Positions 17,090 to 26,039 of a stretch of 64,000 bases of DNA are shown here, one piece after another; positions within the stretch are counted from its first letter, which is position 1, and the number at the start of each line of letters is the position of its first letter. The translations under genes were made by a program, and so were the position numbers. The notes beneath the pieces were generated by a model. The model saw only the letters and a program-made list of their open reading frames with translations. It searched no databases and was not told the origin of the DNA. The DNA is from Actinobacteria bacterium OV450 (GTDB taxonomy: Bacteria; Actinomycetota; Actinomycetes; Streptomycetales; Streptomycetaceae): the NCBI GenBank assembly GCA_001298555.1, contig LJCW01000065.1, positions 20,435 through 84,434 on the forward strand. Direction: 5' to 3'.

Positions 17090-18484
17090 TCAGGGTGTGC
17101 GCGGGACACACAGAACGGCCAGCGCGGCCGCGACCAGGTACGCCGCCGAGCCGACGGCCATGCTGAGGCGGATCCCGTCGGCGAAATCGGCTGAGGCTGC
17201 CAGCAGGGATCCGCCGAGTGCCACGCCGGCCGCGCTGCCGATCTGGCGCGTGGTGTTGAACAGGGCGGAGGCGGTGCCGGCGTGCGTGTCCGGGGCGGCG
17301 GACAGCACCGTCGCGGTGGTCCCGGTGAGGGTGAAGGAGGTACCGAATCCCGCGGCCGTCATCGGGGCCACGAGCAGCCAGTAGGACGGGTCCGGCCCGG
17401 CGGCCGCCCAGCCGGCCAGGCCCGCGGCACCGATCAGCATGCCGGTGATCATGAGAGGGCGGTGCCCGGTCCGGCGGGCGAGCCGCCCCGACAGGGCCGA
17501 GGCGAACATCGACATCGCCACCGCGGGGAAGAGCGCGAAACCGGTGCGCAGGGCGCTCATTCCCCGCTCGTGCTGGAAGTACAGGCTGGCGGTGAAGACC
17601 ATGCCGTAGAAGGCGAAGTTGAACAGGAGGCCGATGGCGGCTCCGCCCGCCACCGGGCGCTTGCGCAGCAGCGAGAGCGGTAGCACGGGACGGCGTGCCA
17701 GGTGCTCGCGCAGGACGAACAGTGCGCACGCGACGAGACACAGTCCGGCCGAGGCCAGGACCAGCGGGGCGGTCCAGCCGAGCCGGCCGGCCTCGTTCAG
17801 GGCGGTGGTGAGGAAGGTGACCAGTGCGACGAGCGCCGTCTGGGCGGGCCAGTCCAGCGAGCGGCCGGGCCGGCGGACCGAGGCCGGGACGTGGCTCAAG
17901 GTGAGCAGGAGGCACAGGACTCCGACCGGCAGGTTGACGAAGAAGACCCAGCGCCATCCCAGGGTGTCCACGAGCAGGCCGCCGAGCAGCGGGCCCGCGG
18001 AGGCGGCGATGCCGGCCATGGAGCCCCAGAGCCCGTAGGCGCGGGCCCGGTCCGCCGGCGACCGGTAGGCCTCTTGGAGGAGGGCGAGCGAGGCGGGCAC
18101 GATGAACGCGGCGCCGGCCCCTTCCAGGAGCCGTGCGGCGGTCAGGACGATCGCGTCCGGGGCGAGCCCGCAGGCCGCCGAGGCCGTGGTGAACACGACG
18201 ATGCCGACACAGAAGACGAGCCGGTGCCCGAACCGGTCCCCGAGTGCCCCGCCCGTGAGCAGGAGGGCGGCGAAGGCCATGGTGTAGCCGTTGGTCACCC
18301 ACTGGACCGCGGTGACGGACGCGGAGAGGTCCCGCCCGATGACCGGGACGGCGACGTTGACGGCCGTCACGTCGAGAATGACCATGAAGTAGCCGGTGCA
18401 GACCGCGATGAGCGGGGCCAGGCTCGGCCCGGGCCCGGCGCCCTCCCGCGGACCGCCCGCGGGCTCTCCCTTTTCAGGCTTCAT
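17090..18484 (-). CDS. MFS drug exporter, DHA2 family (14 TM)
   Basis: A 464-residue integral membrane protein with the DHA2 pattern: LDVTAVNVAVPVIGRDLSAS in TM1, GALGDRFGHR motif A after TM2, motif C GLWGSMAGIAASAGPLLGGLL in TM5, and about 14 hydrophobic segments. It should export drugs by proton antiport, as EmrB/QacA-like proteins do. It stands alone, with no adjacent regulator. The start ATG at 18484 is preceded by AAAAGGGAG (minus strand). Confidence 0.92.
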   Translation of the reverse strand: MKPEKGEPAGGPREGAGPGPSLAPLIAVCTGYFMVILDVTAVNVAVPVIGRDLSASVTAVQWVTNGYTMAFAALLLTGGALGDRFGHRLVFCVGIVVFTTASAACGLAPDAIVLTAARLLEGAGAAFIVPASLALLQEAYRSPADRARAYGLWGSMAGIAASAGPLLGGLLVDTLGWRWVFFVNLPVGVLCLLLTLSHVPASVRRPGRSLDWPAQTALVALVTFLTTALNEAGRLGWTAPLVLASAGLCLVACALFVLREHLARRPVLPLSLLRKRPVAGGAAIGLLFNFAFYGMVFTASLYFQHERGMSALRTGFALFPAVAMSMFASALSGRLARRTGHRPLMITGMLIGAAGLAGWAAAGPDPSYWLLVAPMTAAGFGTSFTLTGTTATVLSAAPDTHAGTASALFNTTRQIGSAAGVALGGSLLAASADFADGIRLSMAVGSAAYLVAAALAVLCVPRTP

Positions 18485-18756
18485 GGCGGCATGCTAGGCG
18501 GGCGCTTCGGGTGATATGCGTAGTTACGCGGGCAAGTGTCCAGGGGGATGGGGCGTCTCGTGACCCATGACGCCCTGTCGGCCGGGGCTCGCCCGGGGCC
18601 GATCGCGCCGACGGGCGAGGGAACCGGGCAGAGTACCCCGCACGGCAGACCGCCCCACTACGCCGTCGCCGTTGCCGGTGGCCGTGCCGGCAGGGGCGGA
18701 TGGCAGCCGGCAGCTGAGTGGCGCCGTTCGTTCTGGACCTCGTCGCGCCCACCACC

Positions 18757-19130
18757 ATGGACTGGAACCGCCTGAGCGACATAAGCCAGTCATACGGTGC
18801 CGTGTCGCTCGTGATCTCCGCTGCAGCCCTTCTGGGGGTCGTGACCTCCATCGCGTTCCAGGCGAAGCAGGCTCGACTGGAAGGCGAGCAGACGTTCCGT
18901 TGGGACGTCTCAACGACAGCGCGCTGCGGGTGGTGCTTGGAGCGCATTTTCGAGGGGAGGTGGCACGAGCGCATTGGGAGAACAGCGGTCCCATGTGGCG
19001 TGACCACATGGCTGCGCTGGAAGACCCGCGCCGCATTCGCTTCGTGGAGCTGGTGGACGAGGCGTATCAGCATGCCGGGGAGGCAGGACCACCGGTCCTG
19101 GACGGCGAGTTCTTCACTCCTGGGGACTGA
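18757..19130 (+). pseudogene. Remnant of a DUF6082-type membrane protein (frameshift and internal deletion)
   Basis: The frame beginning at ATG 18757 encodes MDWNRLSDISQSYGAVSL and a membrane helix LVISAAALLGVVTSIAFQAKQAR, as at the start of DUF6082 proteins. After GEQTFR near 18900 the homologous sequence continues in another frame as LNDSALRVVLGAHFRGEVA, then RDHMAALEDPRRIRFVELVDEAY, to TGA at 19128-19130. About 35-45 residues expected between the two blocks are missing. The gene is therefore broken by a deletion that also shifts the frame. Confidence 0.65.
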
Positions 19131-19313
19131 GGTCCGTCGACGGCGACTCAGCCTGCATCAAGCCGGCGCCGGAGCCGGAGCAGTTGGGCGGTGCACCGCC
19201 CGAGCTGCCATGCCCCGGTCCGCGAACCAGTAGCTCAGCCAGGCGGCACATAGTGCTCTCTGTGCTACCTCGCTCGGGCCGTCGCCCTTTCGGTGTTCCT
19301 TGGTCTCGGTGGG

Positions 19314-19958
19314 TCAGCGGGCCAGGGAGACGGCGAAGGGTTGGAAGCCGTGTCGGCGTAGCACGTGGGGAACAGCCAGGATCATGGCTTCGGTGGCGCG
19401 GGCCGTGGTGATGTCGCCGAGGTCCTCGATCTGTTCGGGCTGCCAGCCCAGGTCGCCGAGCAGGCCGGTCACGGTCCTCTTCGCGTGTTCGTCGTCGCCC
19501 GAGAGATAGGCGGTCGGTGGGGTGGTCAGGGCCTGGGGAGCGGTCATGACCATGAAGAGCATGGTGTTGAGGGTCTTGACCACTTGGGTGTCGGGGAGCG
19601 CGGCCTGGAGCTTTTCGGCGAGGCTGCTGCCGGGATAGCAGAGGTCGCCGGGCAGGCCGTCAGCGGCGTCGCGGGTTGCGTTGGAGACGTCGATGAGGAT
19701 CTTTCCGGAGAGCTCGGTGCGCAGGTCGGCGAGCCGGTCCAGGGAGCTGTCGCCGGGCGTCGCGTTGATCACGATGTCCGTGGTGCGGGCGGTGGTGCGT
19801 TGGTCGGCGAAGGTGATCCGCGGGGCGGGCCCGGTGGCGCGCGCGGCGGTGGTCTCGGGGCTGCGACCGCCGAGGGTGACATGGTGTCCGGCTGCGGAGA
19901 GCTTGCCGGCGAGGTTGGCGCCGACGCGGCCGGTGCCCAGGATGCCGATGTTGGTCAT
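19314..19958 (-). CDS. NADPH-dependent F420 reductase-like oxidoreductase
   Basis: A 214-residue Rossmann protein starting MTNIGILGTGRVGANLA (GxGxxG at residues about 7-12), with GGRSPET, NATPGDSS, ILIDVSNA, and VVKTLNTM, as in F420H2:NADP oxidoreductase-like and YrbE-like enzymes. It likely uses NADP(H). ATG 19958 has AAGGAG 9 bases upstream. It is the second gene after the inositol-phosphatase-like enzyme (43-bp gap), forming a two-gene operon under the dyad at 20902-20922. Confidence 0.85.
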   Translation of the reverse strand: MTNIGILGTGRVGANLAGKLSAAGHHVTLGGRSPETTAARATGPAPRITFADQRTTARTTDIVINATPGDSSLDRLADLRTELSGKILIDVSNATRDAADGLPGDLCYPGSSLAEKLQAALPDTQVVKTLNTMLFMVMTAPQALTTPPTAYLSGDDEHAKRTVTGLLGDLGWQPEQIEDLGDITTARATEAMILAVPHVLRRHGFQPFAVSLAR

Positions 19959-20001
19959 GGGGTGGTGCTCCTTGCGGGTGGGGTGAGTGCGGACTGTCCG
20001 G

Positions 20002-20814
20002 TCAGGCGATCGGCGAGAGGACCTTGAGGGCGGCGCTGTGGATGCCGGGGCCGGCGGCCAGGAAGTCACGGCTGCCGGTGTGCCAGGGTTCGCCTGCCAG
20101 GTCGGTGACGGTGCCTCCGGCCTCGGAGACCAGCAGGGCTCCGGCGACCAGGCCGGAGCGGACGTCGGAGAACTGCCAGAACGCGTCCATTCGTCCGGCG
20201 GCGACGTGGATGAGCTGCATCGTGGCGGGAACGGATACGCGCACCACCAGACCGTTGATGAGCATGGCGGTGACGGAGTCGCCGATGCGCCGGAAAGTGC
20301 GCTCGTCCTCGCCGGGCCTGGCCTGGCCGGTGCCGACGAGTGCTGTGCCCAGGTCGGTCTTGGCGGACACCTTCATGGGGCGGCCGTTGAGGTGGGCGCC
20401 GCCGCCGGCGGCAGCGGTGTAGGTGTCGCCGGTCAGCGGCAGGTGGACGACGGTGAGTACCGGCTGGTTGTCACGGACCAGGGTGGCGGTGACGGCCCAG
20501 TCATCCATGCCGTGGACGTGGTTGATGTTGCCCTCGGCAGGGTCGACGACCCACCATTCCCCGGGCGGGAGCGCTCCGCCGGCCAGCTCGTCCTCGGCCC
20601 ACTGCGACCCTTGCCGTGCCCGCAGCAGCGGTTCCCGCAGCACGTCCAGCACCGCGTCGTCGTTGGCGTGGATCTCGCCGACGATCTCGTCCAGACTCAC
20701 GCCCCGGGCGTGCGAGGTGTGGCGGTCGCGCAATGTGACCCCGGCGGTCGTCACCGCGGCAGTCACGTCGGACAGGAGCGTCGTACCGGCGTCGAAAGGC
20801 ATGGCTGTGCTCAT
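20002..20814 (-). CDS. Inositol monophosphatase-family protein with altered metal motifs
   Basis: A 270-residue FIG-superfamily protein starting ATG 20814 (GGGAG 8 bases upstream). The family motif DPxxGTxNF reads DPAEGNINHVHG, and the C-terminal motif WDxAAG reads FSDVRSGLVAGALLVSEAGG. The first Glu motif is seen in WAEDEL. Two of three metal-binding motifs are thus changed, so it may act on an unusual substrate or with altered metal use. It heads an operon with the F420/NADP-type oxidoreductase. A longer upstream frame is not coding. Confidence 0.82.
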   Translation of the reverse strand: MSTAMPFDAGTTLLSDVTAAVTTAGVTLRDRHTSHARGVSLDEIVGEIHANDDAVLDVLREPLLRARQGSQWAEDELAGGALPPGEWWVVDPAEGNINHVHGMDDWAVTATLVRDNQPVLTVVHLPLTGDTYTAAAGGGAHLNGRPMKVSAKTDLGTALVGTGQARPGEDERTFRRIGDSVTAMLINGLVVRVSVPATMQLIHVAAGRMDAFWQFSDVRSGLVAGALLVSEAGGTVTDLAGEPWHTGSRDFLAAGPGIHSAALKVLSPIA

Positions 20815-20901
20815 GGTGGGCTCCCTGGGAATCGGTAGAAGCGGGGCGGCGGTTGTCTCGTCCCCGCGCACTTCGAAGGTAGGCCGCCTGACCATTAACA
20901 A

Positions 20902-20922
20902 CAAGTGCATGCTTGTCACTTG
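20902..20922. promoter_or_regulatory. Inverted repeat upstream of the inositol-phosphatase operon
   Basis: CAAGTG-N9-CACTTG lies 88 bp before the operon start in an AT-rich patch (ACCATTAACAACAAG). An overlapping ACAAG/CTTGT pair is nested in it. It looks like an operator for a winged-helix regulator; no regulator gene flanks the operon. Confidence 0.45.
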
Positions 20923-21085
20923 AAGAGTTACCGTCATGCAATCCTGGTCCATACCGGCCGTAGCACGGTGACCACCACGTCCGACCTGGACGCGGTGGAG
21001 GGAACGCGTCCGCTGTGGTCTGACTCTCCCAGGGCAAAGGCCGCCTACCTGCGGTCTTGACCGGCTGTCCGACAGGAGAACCGCC

Positions 21086-21463
21086 GTGCCGCTCCCGTTC
21101 CGTCGCACCCGCCCTCGTACGCCTGCCCGCGTATCCCGCCTCGCCGGGACCTTGGCCGCCGTCATCGTGGTGGCGTCGTCAGCCGGGGCCGTGGTCGCTG
21201 TCCGGGAGGGCCGCGTGCCCGGGCTCCTGCCGGAGGGCAGCTGGGGGCCCTGGACCGACGGGGGGATCGAGGGTTGGTCGACGCACGTACGTGTCAACAA
21301 CTGGGGCGACGCGGCCGAGGCCGACATCCACTACGGCAAAGCCGAGGATCTCGTGCTGCAGGCCCATGGGAAGACGGCCAGCGTGACCAGCATGATGGAG
21401 CCCACCGTCTTCACACTCACCCCCCACGGCAGGCTCACCGCCCGCCGCCTGTCCGCCCCATGA
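21086..21463 (+). CDS. Small membrane-anchored or exported protein
   Basis: A 125-residue protein starting GTG 21086 with AGGAGA 7 bases upstream. The Arg-rich N-terminus (PFRRTRPRTPARVSRL) is followed by one hydrophobic helix (LAGTLAAVIVVASSAGAVVAV), typical of a signal anchor. The remainder has aromatic-rich SWGPWTDGGIEGWSTHVRV and no known motif. Coding bias is moderate. The function is unknown. Confidence 0.6.
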   Translation: MPLPFRRTRPRTPARVSRLAGTLAAVIVVASSAGAVVAVREGRVPGLLPEGSWGPWTDGGIEGWSTHVRVNNWGDAAEADIHYGKAEDLVLQAHGKTASVTSMMEPTVFTLTPHGRLTARRLSAP

Positions 21464-21746
21464 GCGGATCGGTGAGCCGGGTCTGGGGGCAGAGGGATGT
21501 GCGTCATGGATGCTGCGGCCAAAGAGGCCGCAGTCGAGGCCGGGCTGTTCGGCAACGACTGCGATCACCCGGAACGGGCATGGTGCCGGGCCGCGTGCGC
21601 CGCACACACCTCTGAACTGAGCGCGGTGCTGGAGACGGGAGTCTCACGGGCGGACTGCTCAGCGCGGACGACCGCGAGTGCCTGCTCAAGGCTATGGAAC
21701 CGCAGCCAGATCCGGCCTGAACGCCGCAGGACTTACGGGACAGGTC

Positions 21747-22634
21747 TCAGGGGCCGACCAGCAGTGCGGCGAGTTCGCCTTGGCTGCTCGACTGGTGCAG
21801 ATCACTGACCTGGCCGTCACCGACTTCGACGACCCGCCATGTCCCGTCCGACCGAAGGGCCACGTCGGTTGTGATGAACCGGCATCCCAGGCGCCGCACC
21901 GCAGGCCCGACGTGGTCAAGGTCGGGCTTCAGCCCGCGCTCGAACGGGCTGTCCGGGTGGGGAGTGAACAGCCGGGGTTCTCCATCCAGCCACCAGACGC
22001 GCACCTCGGCCGCGACGGACTCAAGCCGCGGGAACGCTTCGAAGGCACGGAGTACGATCCCACCGGTCAGGAACTCCTCCTGCAACTCGACAAAGCGCTG
22101 TACGACCCGTGTCAGCTGCACGGTGTCGGCCAGGTCGGGAATGAAGCACGCCTGCTCCCACTCGTGTTTGCGGGATTTGACGTAGTCCTTCACGATCGCC
22201 GCCCCTGGCGGCAGAGGCGCGGCGAGAGCCGCCAGGTCCTCAGAGGTCAGCACGTCATCAGGTCTGGCGGGGCGCCACACGCTCGCGGGCGTGACATCGG
22301 CGAAGGTCGCATACCAGCCCGGCAGCTCGTGAGCGGTGCGGTACTGCTCCGGTGTGACGATCAACTCGGCGCCGCGCCGGCGCAGGGCCTCAGCCAGTGC
22401 GGCGTATCGATCGCCGGGAATCATCCAGCCTCGGTACCAGACGTTTCCCAGCCCATCCGGAACGTGTGCAACAGCCTGTCGCGCGTCGCCCTGCAACAGC
22501 GCGTCGTGGTCGATCAGCCCCACTGCCCCGCCACGGGCGCGGACCTCTCGTGCCTCCAGCGTGAAGTGTTCGTCTACGCGTCGAGGGTTCAACGAGTCAC
22601 GGCAGTACAGGACGGGCATCGGCATGACCGACAC
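21747..22634 (-). CDS. ATP-grasp domain protein (R2K clade-like)
   Basis: A 295-residue protein starting VLYCRDSLNPRRVDEHF after the first Met residues, with AAIVKDYVKSRKHEWEQACFI as the nucleotide-binding Lys region, GGIVLRAFEAF, then EVRVWWLDGEPRLFTPH and WRVVEVGDGQVSDLH as acidic metal-binding strands. This arrangement is typical of the small ATP-grasp proteins of the R2K clade, predicted ligases acting on peptides or proteins. The start GTG 22634 is favoured by GGAGG with 9-base spacing over the nearby ATG at 22625. No partner gene is obvious. Confidence 0.8.
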   Translation of the reverse strand: MSVMPMPVLYCRDSLNPRRVDEHFTLEAREVRARGGAVGLIDHDALLQGDARQAVAHVPDGLGNVWYRGWMIPGDRYAALAEALRRRGAELIVTPEQYRTAHELPGWYATFADVTPASVWRPARPDDVLTSEDLAALAAPLPPGAAIVKDYVKSRKHEWEQACFIPDLADTVQLTRVVQRFVELQEEFLTGGIVLRAFEAFPRLESVAAEVRVWWLDGEPRLFTPHPDSPFERGLKPDLDHVGPAVRRLGCRFITTDVALRSDGTWRVVEVGDGQVSDLHQSSSQGELAALLVGP

Positions 22635-22823
22635 GCTACGGAACCTCCGGCTCTCGAGCCACTGGTTTCGTTCCGGCAGAGCGTGGTCTGCCCAAGGGAA
22701 GCCGCATGAGCCACCCGGGGCCGCACGCCCTCACAACCCACGCGCCCACCCCTCCGTCCGTCCGCCCTTCCGTCCGCGTCCCCACCAACTCCCGCTGGCC
22801 TGAACGGCATTACGATCGTCGCC

Positions 22824-23312
22824 ATGACCTCCGCACTGATCCTCATCGACCTGATGCCGCGCATCGTCGCCCTCCCGCTCGCACCTCACTCCGGCGACGA
22901 AGTGCTCGCGCGCTGCCGTGCACTGGCCCGCTCGTTCCGGGAGAGCGGCCGGCCGGTGGTGCTGGTCCGGGTGGAGCGCCCGAACGTCGCCGAGCAGCCG
23001 CCGGGCAGCGACTTCGCCGATGGCCTGGTCCAGGACGGTGACATCGTGGTGGTCAAGCAGACCATCGGAGCGTTCTACGGCACCGACCTGGACGAGCAGT
23101 TGCGCAAGCTCGGTGTGGACACGGTGGTGCTCGCCGGTCTGGTCACCACGATGGGTGTCGAGTCCACCGCAAGGGCTGCGGCCGACCACGGCTACGAGGT
23201 GGAGTTCGCCGCCGACGCAATGTCCGGACTGGCCGCGGACGAACACGAGTTCACCGTGAAGCGGACCTTCCCACGCTTCGGCGAGGTACGGAACACCGCC
23301 GACTACACCTGA
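22824..23312 (+). CDS. Isochorismatase-family hydrolase lacking the catalytic Cys
   Basis: A 162-residue cytoplasmic hydrolase: Asp in LILIDLMP (D9), Lys in VVVKQTIGAFYGTDLD, and the nucleophile loop LAGLVTTMGVESTARAA, where Gly occupies the place of the catalytic Cys of nicotinamidase-like members. True isochorismatases also do without that Cys, so a vinyl-ether hydrolase role is more likely than amide hydrolysis. It appears monocistronic. Confidence 0.85.
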   Translation: MTSALILIDLMPRIVALPLAPHSGDEVLARCRALARSFRESGRPVVLVRVERPNVAEQPPGSDFADGLVQDGDIVVVKQTIGAFYGTDLDEQLRKLGVDTVVLAGLVTTMGVESTARAAADHGYEVEFAADAMSGLAADEHEFTVKRTFPRFGEVRNTADYT

Positions 23313-23545
23313 CGCAGCCCAGCAACGTCCATCCCCTCCGCCCGGGCGCCCGCGTCCGGCCGGTGGTGCGGTCGGCGGACCAGTCCGCACACCGCCCGGC
23401 CTAGACGAAGGCGAGGCCTGCGGCTCCTCCCGGGCGCCCCACCCCGGTGACCGTGTCCTGCGAACTCAGCGCCATAACTGCTGGTGCTGGAGGCCAGCAG
23501 AACTGTCTATTGGCCTTCTGGATCGGCCACTTGCAGGCTGATCAC

Positions 23546-23854
23546 ATGCAAAGCGCAACGGAACCCACACACGAGCAGGCTGTCCGCAAGGCAGCTGTCC
23601 GCAAGGCCGCCATCGCCGCCGAACGCCGCGAGCCGGCGGACCTCTTCGACGCCCTGAAAGCCGACGACCGCCACGCCTGCAGCCCGCGTGTGGGCTGGGC
23701 CGTCCGCGAGGTCGCCGCGCTCTCCCTCTACGCCACCCCGGACGCACTCCTGAAGGCGCGGGGCAACCTCCACCGCGTGAACGGTGCCTTCGGCCGGCGT
23801 GTCCCACACGGCCGATTCGGCGGCGACGCGGCCCGCCGCTTCCGCGGGCGGTGA
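23546..23854 (+). CDS. Small hypothetical protein upstream of and coupled to a DUF1772 gene
   Basis: A 102-residue frame starting ATG 23546 (QSATEPTHEQAVRKAAVRKAA). It ends TGA inside the GTGA overlap with the next gene, which is the main support. The sequence has an Ala/Arg/Lys-rich helix and ALSLYATPDALLKARGNLH, but no family is recognised. The tail GRRVPHGRFGGDAARRFRGR is low-complexity and could mark readthrough of a shorter gene. Weak call. Confidence 0.35.
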   Translation: MQSATEPTHEQAVRKAAVRKAAIAAERREPADLFDALKADDRHACSPRVGWAVREVAALSLYATPDALLKARGNLHRVNGAFGRRVPHGRFGGDAARRFRGR

Positions 23855-24363
23855 GGGCAGTGCGACGCATTCGACTCCTCCGGGCGACCGCTCTCTTCTC
23901 CACCGGCCTGCTGGCCGGCGCCTTCGGCTACGGCGCCGCCAACCTGGTCCCGACGTTCAACGCCGTGCCGATCGAGATGCGGCTCGACTTCCACGCCGAG
24001 CTGATGAAGATGAACGGCATCACCATGCAGGCCGCGATGGCGGTCTCGGCCCTCAGTGCCCTGGCCCTGGCCGCCTCGGAACGCGGCCGGGCGCGCCTCC
24101 TGGCCGGCGCGGCGGGGCTCCTGACGGTGTCCGCCTTCCTGATCACGCGGTTCGGGAACGTCCCGATCAACGGCCACATCAAGCAGTGGGCCGCCACTGC
24201 ACCGCCGTCCGATCACGCGGAGATCCTGCGTCGTTGGGAGCTCTTCAACGACGCCCGCACCGCCACCGCGACCCTCGCCTTCGGGCTGCTCATCGCCCTG
24301 GCGCTCCAGCGGTCATCCGGCGACTGCGGCGGGCAACAGGGCCGATGCCCGCATCTGGTCTGA
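23851..24363 (+). CDS. DUF1772 / anthrone oxygenase-like membrane protein
   Basis: A 170-residue protein starting GTG 23851 with four predicted membrane helices (residues about 10-30, 60-78, 85-103, 140-158). The conserved ANLVPTFNAVPIEMRLDFHAELMK and TRFGNVPINGHIKQWA stretches match DUF1772 (anthrone oxygenase-like) proteins, in which the conserved NVPIN loop and the Trp-rich half may bind substrate. The start overlaps the preceding small frame. The function is unproven. Confidence 0.8.
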   Translation: MRAVRRIRLLRATALFSTGLLAGAFGYGAANLVPTFNAVPIEMRLDFHAELMKMNGITMQAAMAVSALSALALAASERGRARLLAGAAGLLTVSAFLITRFGNVPINGHIKQWAATAPPSDHAEILRRWELFNDARTATATLAFGLLIALALQRSSGDCGGQQGRCPHLV

Positions 24364-24564
24364 TTCGGATGTGAGTCGGATCGGACACCGGCTTCGTCGA
24401 CGTCATCAGCGCCGTTGCCGGCCCCTCCGGAGCCTGTCACATGGGCCGCTGAACGCCGGCGGCACCTACCACCGCCCCTGACTCCCAGCATGACGGTACG
24501 GGGGCCGGGGCGGCCAGAACACGGCCGATGTGCCCGCCACGCCGGCCTTGGCGTCGGGCACCGT

Positions 24565-25926
24565 TCAGCAGCCGCCGGAGGGGGCGGGCGCGGCGCCGAT
24601 GGTGAGCGTGGCCGGAGCGGCGCAGCATCCCCCACCGGCCTGCTCGGCGGCTTCCGGCTCGTCGAAGAGGCCCGCGCCGCCGCACACGCCGGTCTCGGGG
24701 AGCGTGAGTTCGACGCGCTCAGCGGCCTCGCGGTCACCGGCCAGGCCGGCGGCGACGGAGCGGACCTGCTCGTAGCCGGTCAGGGCGAGGAAGGTGGGTG
24801 CGCGGCCGTAGGACTTCATGCCGACCAGGTAGACGCCCTTCTCCGGATGGGAGAGCTCCTTCACGCCGTGGGGGTGGACGGTGCCGCAGGAGTGCTGGTT
24901 GGGGTCGATCAGAGGGGCCAGCTCCACGGGTGCCTGCAGCCGCTCGTCGAGACCGAGCCGGAGCTCGCCGAGGAAGGTCAGGTCGGGGCGGAAGCCGGTG
25001 AGGACGATGACCTCGTCGACCGGGTCCAGGCGGCGGCCGTCCTCTCCGACGAGGACCACGCGGCCATCACCATCCCGCTCGAAGGTGTCGGTGCGAAAGC
25101 CGGTGACCGCGACCGCGTACCCGCCGTCCACGGCGGCCTTGGCGGCGAGGCCGAGGGCGCCGCGGGCGGGGAGCCGGTCGGCCTCGCCGCCGCCGAAGGT
25201 GGAGCCGGAGATCCCGCGGCGCAGGGTCCACGTGACGTGCGTGCCCCTGCCGACCTCGGACTTGGCGAGATCCGCGAGACAGGCCACAGCGGTGAAGGCG
25301 GATGCGCCGGATCCGATGACCGCGGTGCGCTTGCCCGCGTACCGGGCCCGGATGGTGGGGTCTTCGAGGTCCGGGACCCGGTACGTGACCCGGTCGGCAG
25401 CGGCCTTCTCGCCGAGGGCGGCGAGGCCGCTGCCGCCGGCCGGACCCGGGGTGGACCAGGTGCCGGAGGCGTCGATGACGGCGCGGGCGAAGATCCTCTC
25501 CTCGCCGCCGGGTCCGGTGAGGTGGATGACGAAGGGCCGGGTCTCGCGGCCGGCGTCGACGATGCGGTCGCGGCCGGCTCGGGATACGCCGGTGACGGTC
25601 GCGTCGTAGCGGACGCGGCCCCCAAGGGCATCGGCCAGGGGCTGCAGGTAGAGCTCGGCCCAGTCGCCGCCGGACGGGTAGGTGGCGCCGTCCGGCATCA
25701 CCCAGCCGGTGGGGGAGAGGAGCTTTTCGGCGGCCGGGTCGGTGACCTCGGACCAGGGGGAGAAGAGGCGTACGTGCGACCACTCGCGCACGGCGGAGGC
25801 GGCGGCGGGTCCGGCCTCCAGGACCAGGGGCTCGACGTCCCGTTCGATGAGGCGGGCAGCCGCGGCGAGTCCGATCGGGCCGGCGCCGATCACGACGACG
25901 GGCAGGGCTTCGGTGGATGCGTTCAC
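24565..25926 (-). CDS. ArsO-like FAD-dependent monooxygenase with Cys-rich tail
   Basis: A 453-residue flavoprotein: GAGPIGLAAA (FAD, residues about 13-22), a second Rossmann motif AVIGSGASAF (NADPH), and a VLTGFRPDL ATG-like motif. It is divergent from arsR with 113 bp between starts and is part of an arsenic locus, so the likely role is ArsO/ArsT-type organoarsenical or arsenite metabolism. The C-terminus has VCGGAG and GGGCCAAP with a final GGC, four Cys that could bind As(III). Whether it is a monooxygenase or thioredoxin-reductase-like is not settled: no CxxC redox motif is visible in the Rossmann domains. Confidence 0.8.
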   Translation of the reverse strand: MNASTEALPVVVIGAGPIGLAAAARLIERDVEPLVLEAGPAAASAVREWSHVRLFSPWSEVTDPAAEKLLSPTGWVMPDGATYPSGGDWAELYLQPLADALGGRVRYDATVTGVSRAGRDRIVDAGRETRPFVIHLTGPGGEERIFARAVIDASGTWSTPGPAGGSGLAALGEKAAADRVTYRVPDLEDPTIRARYAGKRTAVIGSGASAFTAVACLADLAKSEVGRGTHVTWTLRRGISGSTFGGGEADRLPARGALGLAAKAAVDGGYAVAVTGFRTDTFERDGDGRVVLVGEDGRRLDPVDEVIVLTGFRPDLTFLGELRLGLDERLQAPVELAPLIDPNQHSCGTVHPHGVKELSHPEKGVYLVGMKSYGRAPTFLALTGYEQVRSVAAGLAGDREAAERVELTLPETGVCGGAGLFDEPEAAEQAGGGCCAAPATLTIGAAPAPSGGC

Positions 25927-26002
25927 GGCGGGCTCCGGGTTGATTCGATGTCTGTCGATGTCCTGTCGAATCCAGCGTGATCCCTGGATCGACGTTCGTC
26001 AA

Positions 26003-26018
26003 CATAGACATATGTCGA
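26003..26018. promoter_or_regulatory. Probable ArsR operator between arsR and the ArsO-like gene
   Basis: ACATAGACATATGTCG has the dyad GACATATGTC (perfect 10-mer) at its core, in an AT-rich window shared by both divergent starts. Size and position match ArsR operators. Confidence 0.5.
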
Positions 26019-26039
26019 AATCAATCGGATGATGGAGCC

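Noticed and set aside
19218..19250. tRNA-like GTAGCTCAGCCAGG
   Set aside because: It resembles a D-arm but no acceptor or T-arm (GGTTCGAATCC) follows and no cloverleaf can be drawn.
21497..21808. Possible 103-residue plus-strand gene starting near 21497
   Set aside because: Its last third overlaps the ATP-grasp gene on the other strand; no ribosome binding site and codon bias is lost after about 45 residues.
24415..25980. A 521-residue plus-strand open frame opposite the ArsO-like flavoprotein
   Set aside because: Mirror frame of the flavoprotein gene; Gly/Ala/Asp/Val-rich with no domain.
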